DNA of 64,000 nucleotides from Malachius bipustulatus (GCA_910589415.1 OU342633.1:6734858-6798857), one strand, 5' to 3'; positions 45,890 to 56,290 are shown, counted from the stretch's first letter. The notes: a model not told the origin generated them from the sequence alone. Translations and numbers: made by a program.

Positions 45890-45907
45890 TGGCGCAGTCA
45901 GTAGGAT
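45890..45907 (+). promoter_or_regulatory. primer binding site, tRNA-Ser type
   Basis: TGGCGCAGTCAGTAGGAT lies one base after the 5' LTR end. Its complement ends CTGCGCCA, as expected for the 3' end of an insect serine tRNA whose acceptor stem starts GCAGTCG. The 17.6/297 group of Ty3/Gypsy elements uses the same primer class. Confidence 0.75.
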
Positions 45908-46529
45908 TTCCAGAAGTTGCAGAAAATTCAGCGGTCCCTTTCCTGAAAATTGCAACTTGTTCACCAGGACTTTATCTGGAAGAAGATGCTACGCATCCAA
46001 GTAGTCTTAATGTAAGTCATGTTTATTTTGGCTGCCTGATATATTTCGATTCCTTTTACTCTCAGATATGTTTTTCTATTTCTTTCAAAAGTAAAATTTA
46101 TAAAAGTGATGAAATATTCGTGTCACTTTGAAAATATAACACGAAATTTATCGATCCTTAGAACTAACTGCTAATTTTTCTCTCATTTGAAAACTATTTT
46201 AAATCATTGAGTACAGATTTTAACCAAAAATTAAGTTTAAAATTCGACACAATCATCCATACCTATGTGGTTACTTCTAGATTCTCTTTGTATGATTTAA
46301 TTAGTTCTTGTATATTTGACGAACTAGTTGGAAAAAGCAACACGCAAGATTTAATATTTTTATCTAAATTAATTAGCAATAATTATTCTACATTCCTTAG
46401 ACGTAAAATTCGTTTCTCAATTTTAAATTTGGATTGTATTGGCAATAATTTGAATTAACTTCCTTGTAAGTACCTACTATTGTATTATTTCTTAATTTTC
46501 GTTTTTAGTAATTTTGTAGTTTTACATCG
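45908..46529 (+). promoter_or_regulatory. leader with short AUG exon and splice donor
   Basis: An ATG at 45986 opens eight codons plus two bases, then meets a GTAAGT donor at 46012. The phase (two bases over) matches an acceptor-like TTTTGTAG ending at 46519, upstream of gag, and a TTGTTGTTGCAG ending at 51768, upstream of env. A second donor-like CTTGTAAGT is at 46466. An 83-codon ORF at 46207-46458 has no recognisable similarity. Splicing is inferred, not shown. Confidence 0.45.
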
Positions 46530-47471
46530 TTGTCGCATATATCTGCATGCGATTTTGTATTCGAACAAATCACAGATGGTGATGCCGATCACCCTAGACT
46601 GATTCAGGGATTTTTGTTTACGATCAAAAATAAGTTGATAGACAAGGCGAAACAATTTATTTCATCCCGTAATTTAAATGATTGGAATGCCATAAAACAA
46701 TTGCTTGTAGGTCACTTCGGTGACTGCAGAGATACGGAATCTCTCCTACGAGATCTCACAGCATGTGTTCAAAAGCAGGGCGAAACACCCCGGCTTTTCG
46801 TACAACGAATAGAAAATCTTTTGACAAAATTACGCAACGCGGTCTCTCTTGACGAGCAATTAAATGACGAAACCCGGCTAGTCTTAAATGAGTCTCATGA
46901 AAGAATTGCTCTCAAAACTCTCTTAGCAGGTCTGTCCGACCCGATCGGAACAATTATTAGATCCCAAAGGCCTAATAATATAGATGACGCTATTCATTTC
47001 ATTATCGAAGAGGAAAATATATTTTACCTCAAAAATAAGAATGCTTCCCAAAATTTCTCTAAACAAAGCCAAAAAATTATTCCAAAATTAAACTTTAATT
47101 CCGATCAAAGAACAGATCGAAAAATTTGTTCATATTGTAAAAACCTAGGGCATACAATTAACGAGTGTAGAAAACGTGCTTATAATAATCAAGTTCGAAA
47201 CAATTTCAACAATCAAGGTCGTCCAAATTTTCGACAGAATCCGGGATTCGGACAGAATCAGAACTTTAACCCTAATAGGTATAATGGTAATGGCAATAAT
47301 TTCGCCAATGGTCAGAATAATCAAAATACGAATCGTCCTTCTGTCATTCAACGTAATCCCGCTGTCAATCATTTAAACTCCCAAAATGGGGCGAGCGAGG
47401 GCATCTCGTCCCAGGAATCTCAAAGCCCACAGAACCAGAATCTAGAACTTTTAGAAAATTTCACGTTTTAA
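46512..47471 (+). CDS. gag: gag
   Basis: Structural polyprotein. The open frame starts after TAA at 46509 and contains no ATG codon at all, so a start must come by splicing from the leader or an upstream exon, or the 5' part of the gene is damaged. Visible parts: FTSLSHISACDFVFEQI (the usual start of the capsid-like region in insect errantiviruses), the capsid helices, a LFVQRIENLLTKLRNAV block corresponding to the major homology area, and one zinc knuckle CSYCKNLGHTINEC at 47128-47169. After this comes an Asn/Gln-rich tail. It ends TAA 47469-47471, overlapping pol by a -1 shift at AAATTTC (47456-47462). Confidence 0.8.
   Translation, partial: FCSFTSLSHISACDFVFEQITDGDADHPRLIQGFLFTIKNKLIDKAKQFISSRNLNDWNAIKQLLVGHFGDCRDTESLLRDLTACVQKQGETPRLFVQRIENLLTKLRNAVSLDEQLNDETRLVLNESHERIALKTLLAGLSDPIGTIIRSQRPNNIDDAIHFIIEEENIFYLKNKNASQNFSKQSQKIIPKLNFNSDQRTDRKICSYCKNLGHTINECRKRAYNNQVRNNFNNQGRPNFRQNPGFGQNQNFNPNRYNGNGNNFANGQNNQNTNRPSVIQRNPAVNHLNSQNGASEGISSQESQSPQNQNLELLENFTF
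47456..47462 (+). promoter_or_regulatory. candidate -1 frameshift heptamer (gag-pol)
   Basis: A AAT TTC in the gag frame fits X XXY YYZ and lies 7 bases before the gag stop codon. The -1 frame is open for more than 80 bases upstream and then runs into the protease (DSGA at 47531). Downstream RNA structure was not evaluated. Confidence 0.6.
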
Positions 47472-48049
47472 CTGCAGATGCTTCTAATCTTTATTTTATC
47501 GAAGATAAGAGAGGTTTCAAATTTCTTATCGATTCTGGAGCCTCAATATCTATCTGTAAGCCCCACGTTATTCCCAAAAATGTTTCTGCCTCCGACGAAA
47601 ACATTCTCATTCACGGAATTTCTAATCAAGATATTCTTATTACAAAAAGCTACACTTATCTTCCAAATCCAAATGCAAAAATCAAACATAAAGTTTATAT
47701 ACATAATCTAGATATTAAATATGACGGAATTTTAGGTTTAGATTTTTTCAAATTGTACGATTGTGTTCTTGATATACCTCGTAAGCTCTTGCGTACCAAT
47801 TTTCGCGATATTCCACTGCAAAATCTCAACGACAGTTTTCGAAATATCAAACCTAACGTTGAAATGAAACTCCTTGATGACCAGACTCGCGAAAATACTA
47901 GTTCTCTGTCACAAAATAATAAAGCGGATTTCCAGAATTATGATTCTTCAAATCCCTACAAAAATTCAAATTCTAAATCTCACACGCCGACGTCAATCGC
48001 TCATGCGAAATTTGACATGCCCCAAGACATTCCTGCTTCTATTTCTCAC

Positions 48050-48385
48050 AATCAACTTTCTAATTCGCGCAATAATAAATATTTTATTCGAAATCAATTT
48101 TCTAATTCGCGCAATAATAAATATTTTATGCAAAATCAATTTTCTAATTCGCGCAATAATAAATATTTTATGCAAAATCAATTTTCTAATTCGCGCAATA
48201 ATAAATATTTTATGCAAAATCAATTTTCTAATTCGCGCAATAATAAATATTTTATGCAAAATCAATTTTCTAATTCGCGCAATAATAAATATTTTATGCA
48301 AAATCAATTTTCTAATCCGCGCAATAATAAATATTTCCTGCAAAATCAATTTTCTAATTCGCGCAATGATTCTTCTATTTCGCAA
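48050..48385 (+). repeat. pol: 42-bp coding minisatellite in pol, eight units
   Basis: Eight in-frame copies of a 14-codon unit, NQFSNSRNNKYFMQ with small variations; five central units are identical at protein level. It lies between protease and reverse transcriptase. Identical units indicate recent expansion by slippage. The product is Asn/Gln/Ser-rich and probably disordered. Short ORFs in the other frames are by-products. Confidence 0.95.
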
Positions 48386-51300
48386 GGAAATCGTTCTATT
48401 TCAAATGCAAAATCTTCTATAGCGACATCTTGCAAAAATTCGAACTTAGGAACGGAGGTCAAAGTTCCCTCACGTATGATTTGCTTCGTGAAGTTAAAGG
48501 GTAAACCTACTAACTCTGAGTTGGCTATTTGTCCTCGCATGGATTTTTCTAACAAAACAATTCGAATTCCAAGCGCGATAGTTCGCGTTCGAGATAATTA
48601 TTTTATAACTTCAATAATAATTAATATCTCTACTTCCGATGTAATTCTCAATATACCAGAAATCGAACTGGAAGAGTTCGCGGAAAATGAAATTCAGACC
48701 GTTAATAATTATGAACAAAATTCAGATCATCCAGATCCCAATAGGTTGGGAATGGTGCTGGACAATCTAAGGGTAGATCATCTAAATAATGAAGAACGTG
48801 AAATAATTCAAAATCTCTGCACTAGTTATTCCGATATTTTTTTCATCGAAGGCGATCAGCTATCTTTCACAAACGCGATTAAACATGAAATTCGAACCAC
48901 GTCTGATAAGCCAATTTTAACAAAATCATACAGGTATCCCCAAATCCATAAGCAAGAAGTTAAGAGACAAATAGCAGATATGCTAGATCAGGGTATCATA
49001 AGGCCATCCACTTCCCCATGGTCCGCCCCGGTGTGGGTCGTCCCTAAGAAATTAGACGCATCAGGCGTTCAAAAATGGAGAATCGTTGTCGATTATCGAC
49101 GGTTAAATGATGTCACTATCGACGACAAATACCCACTTCCCAATATCACAGACCTTCTCGACCAACTTGGAAAATCCAAGTGGTTCACGACTCTCGACCT
49201 GTGCAGTGGTTTTCATCAGGTACAGGTAGCCGAAGATGATATAAAAAAGACCGCATTTTCAGTAGAAAATGGTCTATACGAATTCACTCGTATGCCTTTT
49301 GGCCTCAAAAACGCACCTCCAACATTTCAGCGAGTCATGGAAAATGTATTAAAAGGTCTCCAAGGCGAACAATGCCTAATTTATATGGATGATATAATCA
49401 TATTTTCCAGCACGCTCGAAGAACATATCCAAAGGTTGAATAATGTTTTTCAGAGGCTTAGGGAAGCCAATTTTAAAATTCAACCTGATAAATGCGAGTT
49501 CCTCCGAAAAGAAGTGGCTTACTTAGGTCACTTAATAACAGAGAATGGTGTTCAACCAAATCCTGCAAAAATTGAGGCAATAATCAAATTCCCGCAACCT
49601 AAAAATCCAAAAGAAATCAGACAATTTCTCGGATTGACAGGTTACTATCGTAGGTTTGTTGATAACTATGCAAAAATTATTAAACCTTTAACGAATCTCC
49701 TCAAAAAGGAAAGCAACTTCATATTCGACGATTCTTGCAAAATTGCTTTCGAAACTTGCAAACAATTTCTGACTCAAGCCCCAATTCTGTAATTTCCCGA
49801 CTTTGAAAAAGAATTTTTGCTTACTACGGATGCAAGTGCCTTTGCGATAGGTGCCGTACTATCTCAGGGTCCTCTCGGTAAGGACCTACCAATTGCTTAC
49901 GCATCAAGGACACTCAATCCTGCAGAGACCAGATATTCAGTTATTCAAAGAGAATTACTAGCTATTGTGTGGGCCGTCAAACATTTCAGACCTTATATAT
50001 ACGGTCGTAAATTTAAACTAATTACCGATCACAAGCCGCTGGAATATTTATTTTCAATTAAAGATCCATGTTCAAGATTAGCTAGATGGAGACTCTCCCT
50101 AGAAGAATATTCCTACGAAATAATCTATCGTCCCGGAAAATCAAACGGGAATGCTGATGCTTTGTCTAGGATTGCCATAAATACCCTTACTGTCGAAGAA
50201 GAAGTAAAAAGCCTCGATACTCCTCAGAAATGGCAAGCCTACATAAAAAATATCCCCACTAACTATGAAAGAATTAGTCACTCGAATCATTCCGTTTTGC
50301 ACGACACTTTTGATAATATTCTATTTATCACGACTGACTGTCGATCTACGACTGTAAATGAACCATTGAAGGATAAAATCTTAGAGGAGATAAATGAACA
50401 AAATTTCGACTTCGGTAATAAACTTGAAATCAAACATAGCCTTCGAAATAAAAGAAGAAAATTTTATATCATAAAACGCGAAAATAGCAATCATAACCCT
50501 AGCTATTTTAGAGCATTACTCCCAGTTGTAAACCAATTACCAGAAAATGTTACGTATTATATGCCAGCCCAAGAGTCAATAGCGCTTCCTAAAATATTGA
50601 GCAAAATATTTAGGAATAAAAACATCAACTTCGTTATTTGTCATGATAGCATAATTAGGAACCCACCAGTCGATGAAAGGAAGAACATTGCAAAAATGAT
50701 TCACTTAGATCCACAAAATTATCATAAAGGTATAAACGAAACTTACAGAAAGCTACAGCTGAAATATTACTGGAAAAACATGAAACGAGACGTAATTAAA
50801 GTAATAAAAGCCTGCGAAACTTGCAATAAGGCAAAAATTACTCGTAGAAATTTAGATTATCCTCTTGTGATAACGGAGACTCCCCATAAACCGTTTCAGC
50901 GCATAAACATTCGACTTTAATAAATATTCGTTTCTAACAATCAATGACGACTTTTCTAAATTTGCACAAGCATATCCCATAGAGACCAAAACTGGGTCCG
51001 AAATTAAACAAAAACTGCTAGTATATTTCCAACATTTTCCCATCCCAGATAGAATTCACGCAGATCTCGGTAGTGAGTTCAGTAATAACATAATAAAGGA
51101 TCTTTGCAAAATCTATGATATAAAGCTAACATTCAGTTCTTCAAATCACCCTCAAAGTAACGGTTCCTTAGAACGATTTCACGCCACACTCGGCGATAGT
51201 CTATGTTGTTTCTTAAGCGAAAATCCTGATCGTAATTTATTAGAGGCTATTCCAATAATCATAAACTCTTATAATCATAGCAAGTCTGTTTCTACTGGGT

Positions 51301-51768
51301 ATACTCCCCATGAAACTATTTTCGGACATTTAGATGTTTCTCGAAATCTAAACTCTATTCAGGAAGATTCCGAAATTGGAAGCCAACAAATTAAAGAAAT
51401 AAAAAATTGGTCATCTGTCATTTTTCCAAAAATTAAAGACAATATTCAGTGTGCGAAAGAAAAATCAAAAGTCAGGTTCGACAAACATGTAACAAACGAC
51501 ATACCTGAATATAAAAGGGGTCAACTAATCTATCTCAAAGCAATTCCCAAAAATAAGCACTCGCCTAGATACACGGGCCCTTATAAAATCTTAAGAATAG
51601 TTGGAGAAAGAAATGTCGAAATAAAACTTAATTCTCGTAAATATATCGTTAATATAGATAAAATCAAACCATATGTATCAGAGGACGATTTTAGTCCGTC
51701 CGATGACGAACCATTAGCAGATTCCCGAGAACAGCAATGTCAAGTTGATGATGACCTTGTTGTTGCAG

Positions 51769-53005
51769 GTCCCTCGCATGGACATTAAGCCATGGACAAG
51801 TAAACATCACTCCAATTGAAAATACAATTGGACTCTACTATGAACGAGAAGACGATATCAAGATATCGAATGATCACTGGAATCTCATTGTATATAAAGA
51901 CTTATCCATAATTTTCGACGCCTTTTATCATAATCAATTAATTCTCAGTACACTCGAACGAAAATTCTATGGTCCTAAAAACCCATCATTATCACATCAG
52001 TCCTTTATTTTTTCCTTGCGACCGCACTTTCTTACTTTGAACGCTATTTCAAAACGTATCGGGGACTCCTTACAAAATATTCAACTAGAAACGCCGCGTA
52101 GGCTAAGAAGAGGCATATTAAATGGCGTTGGTACCATATGGAAAGCTATCACCGGTAATCTAGACGCTTCCGATGGCGAATATTTCAACGACTGTATAAC
52201 AAAGTTAGAAAAGGACGATACAGAAATGCAAGGACTGCTTAAAAACCAAATCCAAATCGTTTCTACGACTATCAGAAATTTTAATAACACTATTAGAAAA
52301 TTAGCTATTGATGAGCAGACTTTAAATGAGGACTTAGTAAAAATTCAAGATTTAATTAACAAATCTAAACAAGACAGGCAATTGTTGTATGAGCAAATCG
52401 AAATCATTAAGTTGTGCGAAAATCTACTCGAATCATTCTCGCTAATTGAAAACGAAATTAGAGATGTTATAGACGGTATTACCTTTTCTAAATTAAAAAT
52501 TTTACACCCGTCGGTGATAAAAAGTGAAACTCTACTTGGACAATTAATTATTATATCCAGGAACTTAATACATAATAACTTGCCTTTACAACCAAACGAA
52601 AAAACTCTACCTTTTATTATAGATTTGATATCTTTAAAGGCTTTTCAAACTGACAAACGATTAGTCTTTGTGTTGCAAATTCCTTTAGTCTCGAACGACA
52701 AATATACAACATATCATTTGTACTCAATTCCAACTAAAGGGATCGATCTAACTACCTTTCACACTGTTATCCCAGAATCGAAATTTATTGGGTTATCAAA
52801 AGACAACAGAGAATACTTACGACTGAATGACCTCAAGAACTGCAAGAACATCATGACTGGTCTATCGCTATGTACGAATGTCATCCCAGTATCTGCTGAT
52901 AATCCGCCTTGCGAAGTCAACAAGATATATATTCAAGAAAAAATAGATATAATCAAGTACATCTGTCATAGATTATATATACCATCTAAAATATATAACT
53001 TGTAA
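51769..53005 (+). CDS. env: env, baculovirus F-like fusion glycoprotein, C-terminally short
   Basis: The frame follows a TTGTTGTTGCAG acceptor. A short hydrophobic stretch (SLAWTLSHG) precedes an ectodomain. RRLRR (52097-52111) is a furin-type site, followed by a glycine-rich fusion-peptide-like GILNGVGTIWKAITG and the DASDGEYF block, all as in insect errantivirus Env and baculovirus F proteins. A heptad-rich region follows (TTIRNFNNTIRKLAIDEQTL). The frame has no ATG before the conserved part; the leader exon at 45986 supplies one in matching phase. It ends at about 412 codons after a cysteine-containing segment (LCTNVIPVSADNPPCEV) without the transmembrane anchor usual in the family, so the 3' part of env appears lost or replaced by the following ORF. 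Confidence 0.75.
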
Positions 53006-53296
53006 AACAAAATAAAGTAAATTTCATAAAACAAAATTTCTAGGATAAACCTTTTAAAAGAAACGTCTAAAATAAAACTCTTCAAATTAGATATTATCTA
53101 TAGACATCACTTTATGAGATTTACGCCACTTCTCTTTTATCTCATAGTACTTCCTTCCAACTAGGGTGCAATGCTCTCAAGAAAGTTTGTGAACTGAGCC
53201 AATAAAGCCATAATATATTAACGCACAACTCAAGACACAAAGGCAACACTGTATTTATTGAATACCCCGAATAATCAATACAATTGAGTTGTAAAA
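53006..53296 (+). other. spacer between env and the fourth ORF
   Basis: AT-rich, with AATAAA at about 53022 and 53201. Just ahead of the fourth ORF is a stretch of different base composition (ACGCACAACTCAAGACACAA). There is no trace of an env transmembrane segment in any frame that I can see. Confidence 0.5.
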
Positions 53297-54550
53297 ATGG
53301 GGTCTAGGAAAACCCAAACTATTAACTATAAGCCCGGTTCCATTACAAGAACCTCCGAAATCAGGTCAATCTCATCAAAACTTAGAATAACACCCACTAC
53401 CACACGCATTATTAAACCCAAAACTATGACGATTGAGGTTGTCTCTGATCCCCGAGTCACGAATGCTGATTTCAATAATATAATGGCATATTATGTCGCC
53501 AGGTTTTACCCCGAGGCAGGGCACCATAACATAAATAGACAGCGACTCATATCATGTATCGCAGGAATTATAGCTAATTGCATGGACTTCAACTCAGTAA
53601 CCCCTTGGCAGAATATGATTAGTGCATTCCGTTTAGCAGGAATACATCTACAGATAAGAATAATGACACTAGAACAATTTTTAACTGACATATCAAAGGA
53701 CAAACGTACAGAACAGTTCTTAAATCAATGGGGACGCGATCTAGGGTATGTACTTCAGTACACTAATATGTTTTTTATCCTTGCGTGTACCATTATATTA
53801 GGTATGACAAAGAATTTAACTGCCCAGAACTTCATTCCATGGGTTTCTCGAAGAATCCTCACCTTTTCCGGCACTGTCGGTGATGATTATACCCCGACTC
53901 ATATTGTGCAGGAACAATATCCTCTTCTTGCCACATTAACAAGTTTACAAACATACGCCTCTGGCAATCATCCAACCAGGAGGGAACTGTATCTCGCAAT
54001 TGTAAGCATTGCTATGTTAAAAGAGAACAACTTTATATCTCGTGCATTTTTAGAAATTCATCATATGCTCCGTGGTTTTGAGATGCAGCATATAATTCTT
54101 ATCGACAAGTATATCTTTAACAAGTATCCTGAGTTACTAGATCTCCCAATATTGAGAGGATTACGAAGTAGGTTTGGAGAGGCCATTCAATGTCTTAGAA
54201 CAAGTCTGACATATGATCCCCTCTACACAAAATTAATGGCATCAAAGGATGACGCTGCGGCGTTAAACCGCAAAATATTTGACATTCCAGCAACAGTTGC
54301 TAGTGCCATAGCTAGAACTGAAAATAAAACATTCGATAACTATTATCAGAACAACGATGATGATCATTCCCCAGGCCGTTGGTGCACTCAAATATTCAAT
54401 TATTGCAACGTAACACCACCGACAACAATTAGACAATCCAGAACGTCGATCAACTCCATGGAAGATACCTCATTCCAAGTGGATCCTCCTGTTGTACGCC
54501 TATCAACAGGTCCAACTCCAAGAAAGACTTACTCAACGAGGAAATTTTAA
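53297..54550 (+). CDS. fourth ORF: nucleoprotein-like protein, possibly chuvirus-derived
   Basis: An intact 417-codon ORF starting AAAAATGG and ending TAA 26 bp before the polypurine tract, a place where Ty3/Gypsy elements normally carry no gene after env. The N-terminal 50 residues are basic and Ser/Thr-rich. Residues about 60-330 are all-helical with hydrophobic cores (YTNMFFILACTIILGMTKNL, LRGFEMQHIILIDKYIFNKY, PELLDLPILRGLRSRFGEAI). A PLYTKLM segment and a final Tyr/Asn block precede a disordered tail. Length, helical makeup and the LRGFEMQH..PELL..LR pattern recall nucleoproteins of chuviruses and other mononegavirus-like agents. That assignment rests on my reading of the pattern, not on an alignment. 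No stops or shifts, unlike pol. Confidence 0.5.
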   Translation: MGSRKTQTINYKPGSITRTSEIRSISSKLRITPTTTRIIKPKTMTIEVVSDPRVTNADFNNIMAYYVARFYPEAGHHNINRQRLISCIAGIIANCMDFNSVTPWQNMISAFRLAGIHLQIRIMTLEQFLTDISKDKRTEQFLNQWGRDLGYVLQYTNMFFILACTIILGMTKNLTAQNFIPWVSRRILTFSGTVGDDYTPTHIVQEQYPLLATLTSLQTYASGNHPTRRELYLAIVSIAMLKENNFISRAFLEIHHMLRGFEMQHIILIDKYIFNKYPELLDLPILRGLRSRFGEAIQCLRTSLTYDPLYTKLMASKDDAAALNRKIFDIPATVASAIARTENKTFDNYYQNNDDDHSPGRWCTQIFNYCNVTPPTTIRQSRTSINSMEDTSFQVDPPVVRLSTGPTPRKTYSTRKF

Positions 54551-54576
54551 CCTACTTAACGGTAAAATTTCATCTT

Positions 54577-54586
54577 AGGGGGGAGG
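54577..54586 (+). promoter_or_regulatory. polypurine tract
   Basis: AGGGGGGAGG directly abuts the TGTTAAG start of the 3' LTR, the expected plus-strand primer site. Confidence 0.9.
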
Positions 54587-55581
54587 TGTTAAGTGTACGG
54601 TTCGTGATAGTGAATATGCACCACCTTAACTCTTTTATAGTGATTATTGTTGACTATTCACATCGCTATTATAGACAATTTATTCATCTTTATAATCATG
54701 TACTTGTGTACTTGTGTCTTAATCATGTGTACCTAGTTACGATATTCTATTCCAATTAATTGCTATTATTATAAGTATTATTTTGCATGAAATTATTTTA
54801 AGTATAATAAGTAACTTTAACTACCTTTTGCTAATCTATGTGTAAGTATTTGATATGCTTATTAATTTACTTATTCCCATATGGATTTCTACCAAATTAC
54901 TTAAATATGTTTATTCTCCTAAAAGGCATAACATTATTTTATTATAATATATTATTTTGAAATACCTAATCCAACACTGTTATTTTAAGAACAGTCATCG
55001 TTTCGTAGTCTGGAACTTGTAATGCCTATTAGCGTTTAACTTCAACCCAGGCACGAACTTTACCTAATTTATTATTCTCTAGGATTATTAAGAAATATTA
55101 AGAAAATGTTCCCAATATTCATTTGTATTGAATTTCGAGCACACACGTGTGTTTTACAGAAAAAGTCACGATTCCAATCATAAAAAAATTAGTTACGATA
55201 CACTGGACTAATTTCTTAAATATTAATCTATGTGACAATCGAATCGAATGTAAAGTTAAGAAACAGCACACATGTGTGGTCGTTCCCGTGGGAACGCCAA
55301 GAACTGTTTTATAATAATTCTGACCACTCCCCAACTGATTAATAAATTAATTGCCTACGTCATGAAACTAAAGCTCACAAGGGAGTTGTTCAGGATTTTT
55401 ACAATCAGTTACCAAGTTGACTTCGTTCTGTTAACAAGGTCTTCGGGTTCTCCGTCGGTTATTATTATATAGATAGGTCTATGTGTAAACCGATGTAAAT
55501 AAAGGTTTTGCATTGTATTAATAGGTGTTTTAAAAATAAGTCTTTTTTTTTTAACTTATTTTGAGTTTGCGAAACCTAAAA
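54587..55581 (+). repeat. 3' LTR
   Basis: 995 bp from TGTTAAGTGTACGG to CCTAAAA, followed by the CTAC target duplication. Near-identical to the 5' LTR without its insertion; I noted only a handful of differences (for example C/T in CACTG(C/T)TATT and A/G in AAA(A/G)GTTTTGC). A TATA-like box near 55456 and AATAAA near 55497. Confidence 0.95.
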
Positions 55582-55619
55582 CTACATTCATAGGTATATG
55601 GACTAACGTATGCAGTTTT

Positions 55620-56290
55620 CAGCATCATTCATGGATGTGTTTTTATAGTGCAACTTGATTACCGCAGATATTGCATAATAATATTTTTGCAACATTGTAT
55701 ATTAATCATATCGCAACATTGCATAATGGTCATGTTGCAACATTTTTGTAACATTTCCTAAAAATATTTCATTACATTGCTCTCTCAATGTTGTATAACA
55801 ATCATCTCACAATGTTGCATATCACTCATCTTACAATGTTGCATAATCATTGTCTCACAACGTTACATCAGGCTTCTCTTTCAATGTTGTATACAAATCA
55901 ACTAGCAACGTTGCTAATTAATCTTCTTGCAACGTTGCATATTAATCATACCTCAACATTGCATAATGTTCAGCTTGAAACATTTTTGTAACATTGCCTA
56001 AAAATATTTCGTTACATTGCTCTCTCAATGTTGTATAACAATCATCTCACAATGTTGCATATCACTCATCTTGCAATGTTGCATAATCGTTGCATTAGGC
56101 TTCTCTCTCAATGTTGTATAACAAATCAAGTAGCAACGTTGCTAATTAATCTTCTGACAACGTTGCATATTAATCATATCACAACATTGCATATTGTTTC
56201 TCTTGCAACATTCTTGTAACATTGCCTCAAAATGTTGCATAACTCTTATCTGGAAACGTTACATGACACCAGTATCGCAATGTTGTTGCG
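55620..56290 (+). repeat. TGCAAT-rich minisatellite with a 240-bp higher-order period
   Basis: Irregular units of about 24-30 bp around CAATGTTGCAT / CAACGTTGCAT. Larger blocks repeat with a 240-bp step: ACATTGCTCTCTCAATGTTG starts at 55773 and again at 56013. The GCAATGTTGC/GCAACGTTGC core is itself near-palindromic. Two ORFs here are repeat artefacts. Confidence 0.85.

Larger units (their letters stand above)
47456..51788 (+). pseudogene. pol: pol: protease, reverse transcriptase, RNase H, integrase; nonsense and frameshift
   Basis: Domains in order: aspartic protease FLIDSGASISI (about 47520); an unusual linker with eight 14-residue repeats (48050-48385); reverse transcriptase (VDYRRLN, FTTLDLCSGFHQV, RMPFGLKNAP, LIYMDDIIIF at 49378-49407, YLGHLI); and RNase H (LLTTDASAFAIGAVL, DHKPLEYLF). 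Integrase then follows, with an H-H-C-C zinc domain (about 50700-50830) and a DDE core whose HADLGSEF and NGSLERFH blocks are at 51056 and 51163. A TAA at 49790-49792 interrupts the connection between RT and RNase H; a single C-to-T change in a CAA codon would explain it. A one-base shift at about 50914-50916 falls at the codon of the first catalytic Asp of integrase. The pol stop is at 51786-51788. This copy cannot move on its own. Confidence 0.9.
44261..55581 (+). mobile_element. Ty3/Gypsy errantivirus with env and a fourth ORF
   Basis: Bounded by CTAC target duplications (44257-44260 and 55582-55585). Order: 5' LTR, tRNA-Ser-type primer site, leader, gag, pol in the -1 frame, env, an extra ORF, a polypurine tract and the 3' LTR. 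Apart from an insertion in the 5' LTR the two LTRs differ at only a few sites by eye, so the copy is young. Nevertheless pol carries a nonsense codon and a frameshift. A solo LTR of the same family lies at 8461-9453. Confidence 0.95.

Noticed and set aside
46207..46458. 83-codon ORF in the errantivirus leader
   Set aside because: Possible coding appearance, but no similarity recognised and it ends before gag in another frame; kept only as part of the leader description.
47874..48422. 182-codon plus and 130-codon minus ORFs rich in INFLIRAII / ARIRKLIL repeats
   Set aside because: Other-frame readings of the 42-bp coding repeat in pol.
55620..56290. Possible CRISPR-like array
   Set aside because: Units are degenerate, vary in spacing and lack unique spacers; eukaryotic context.
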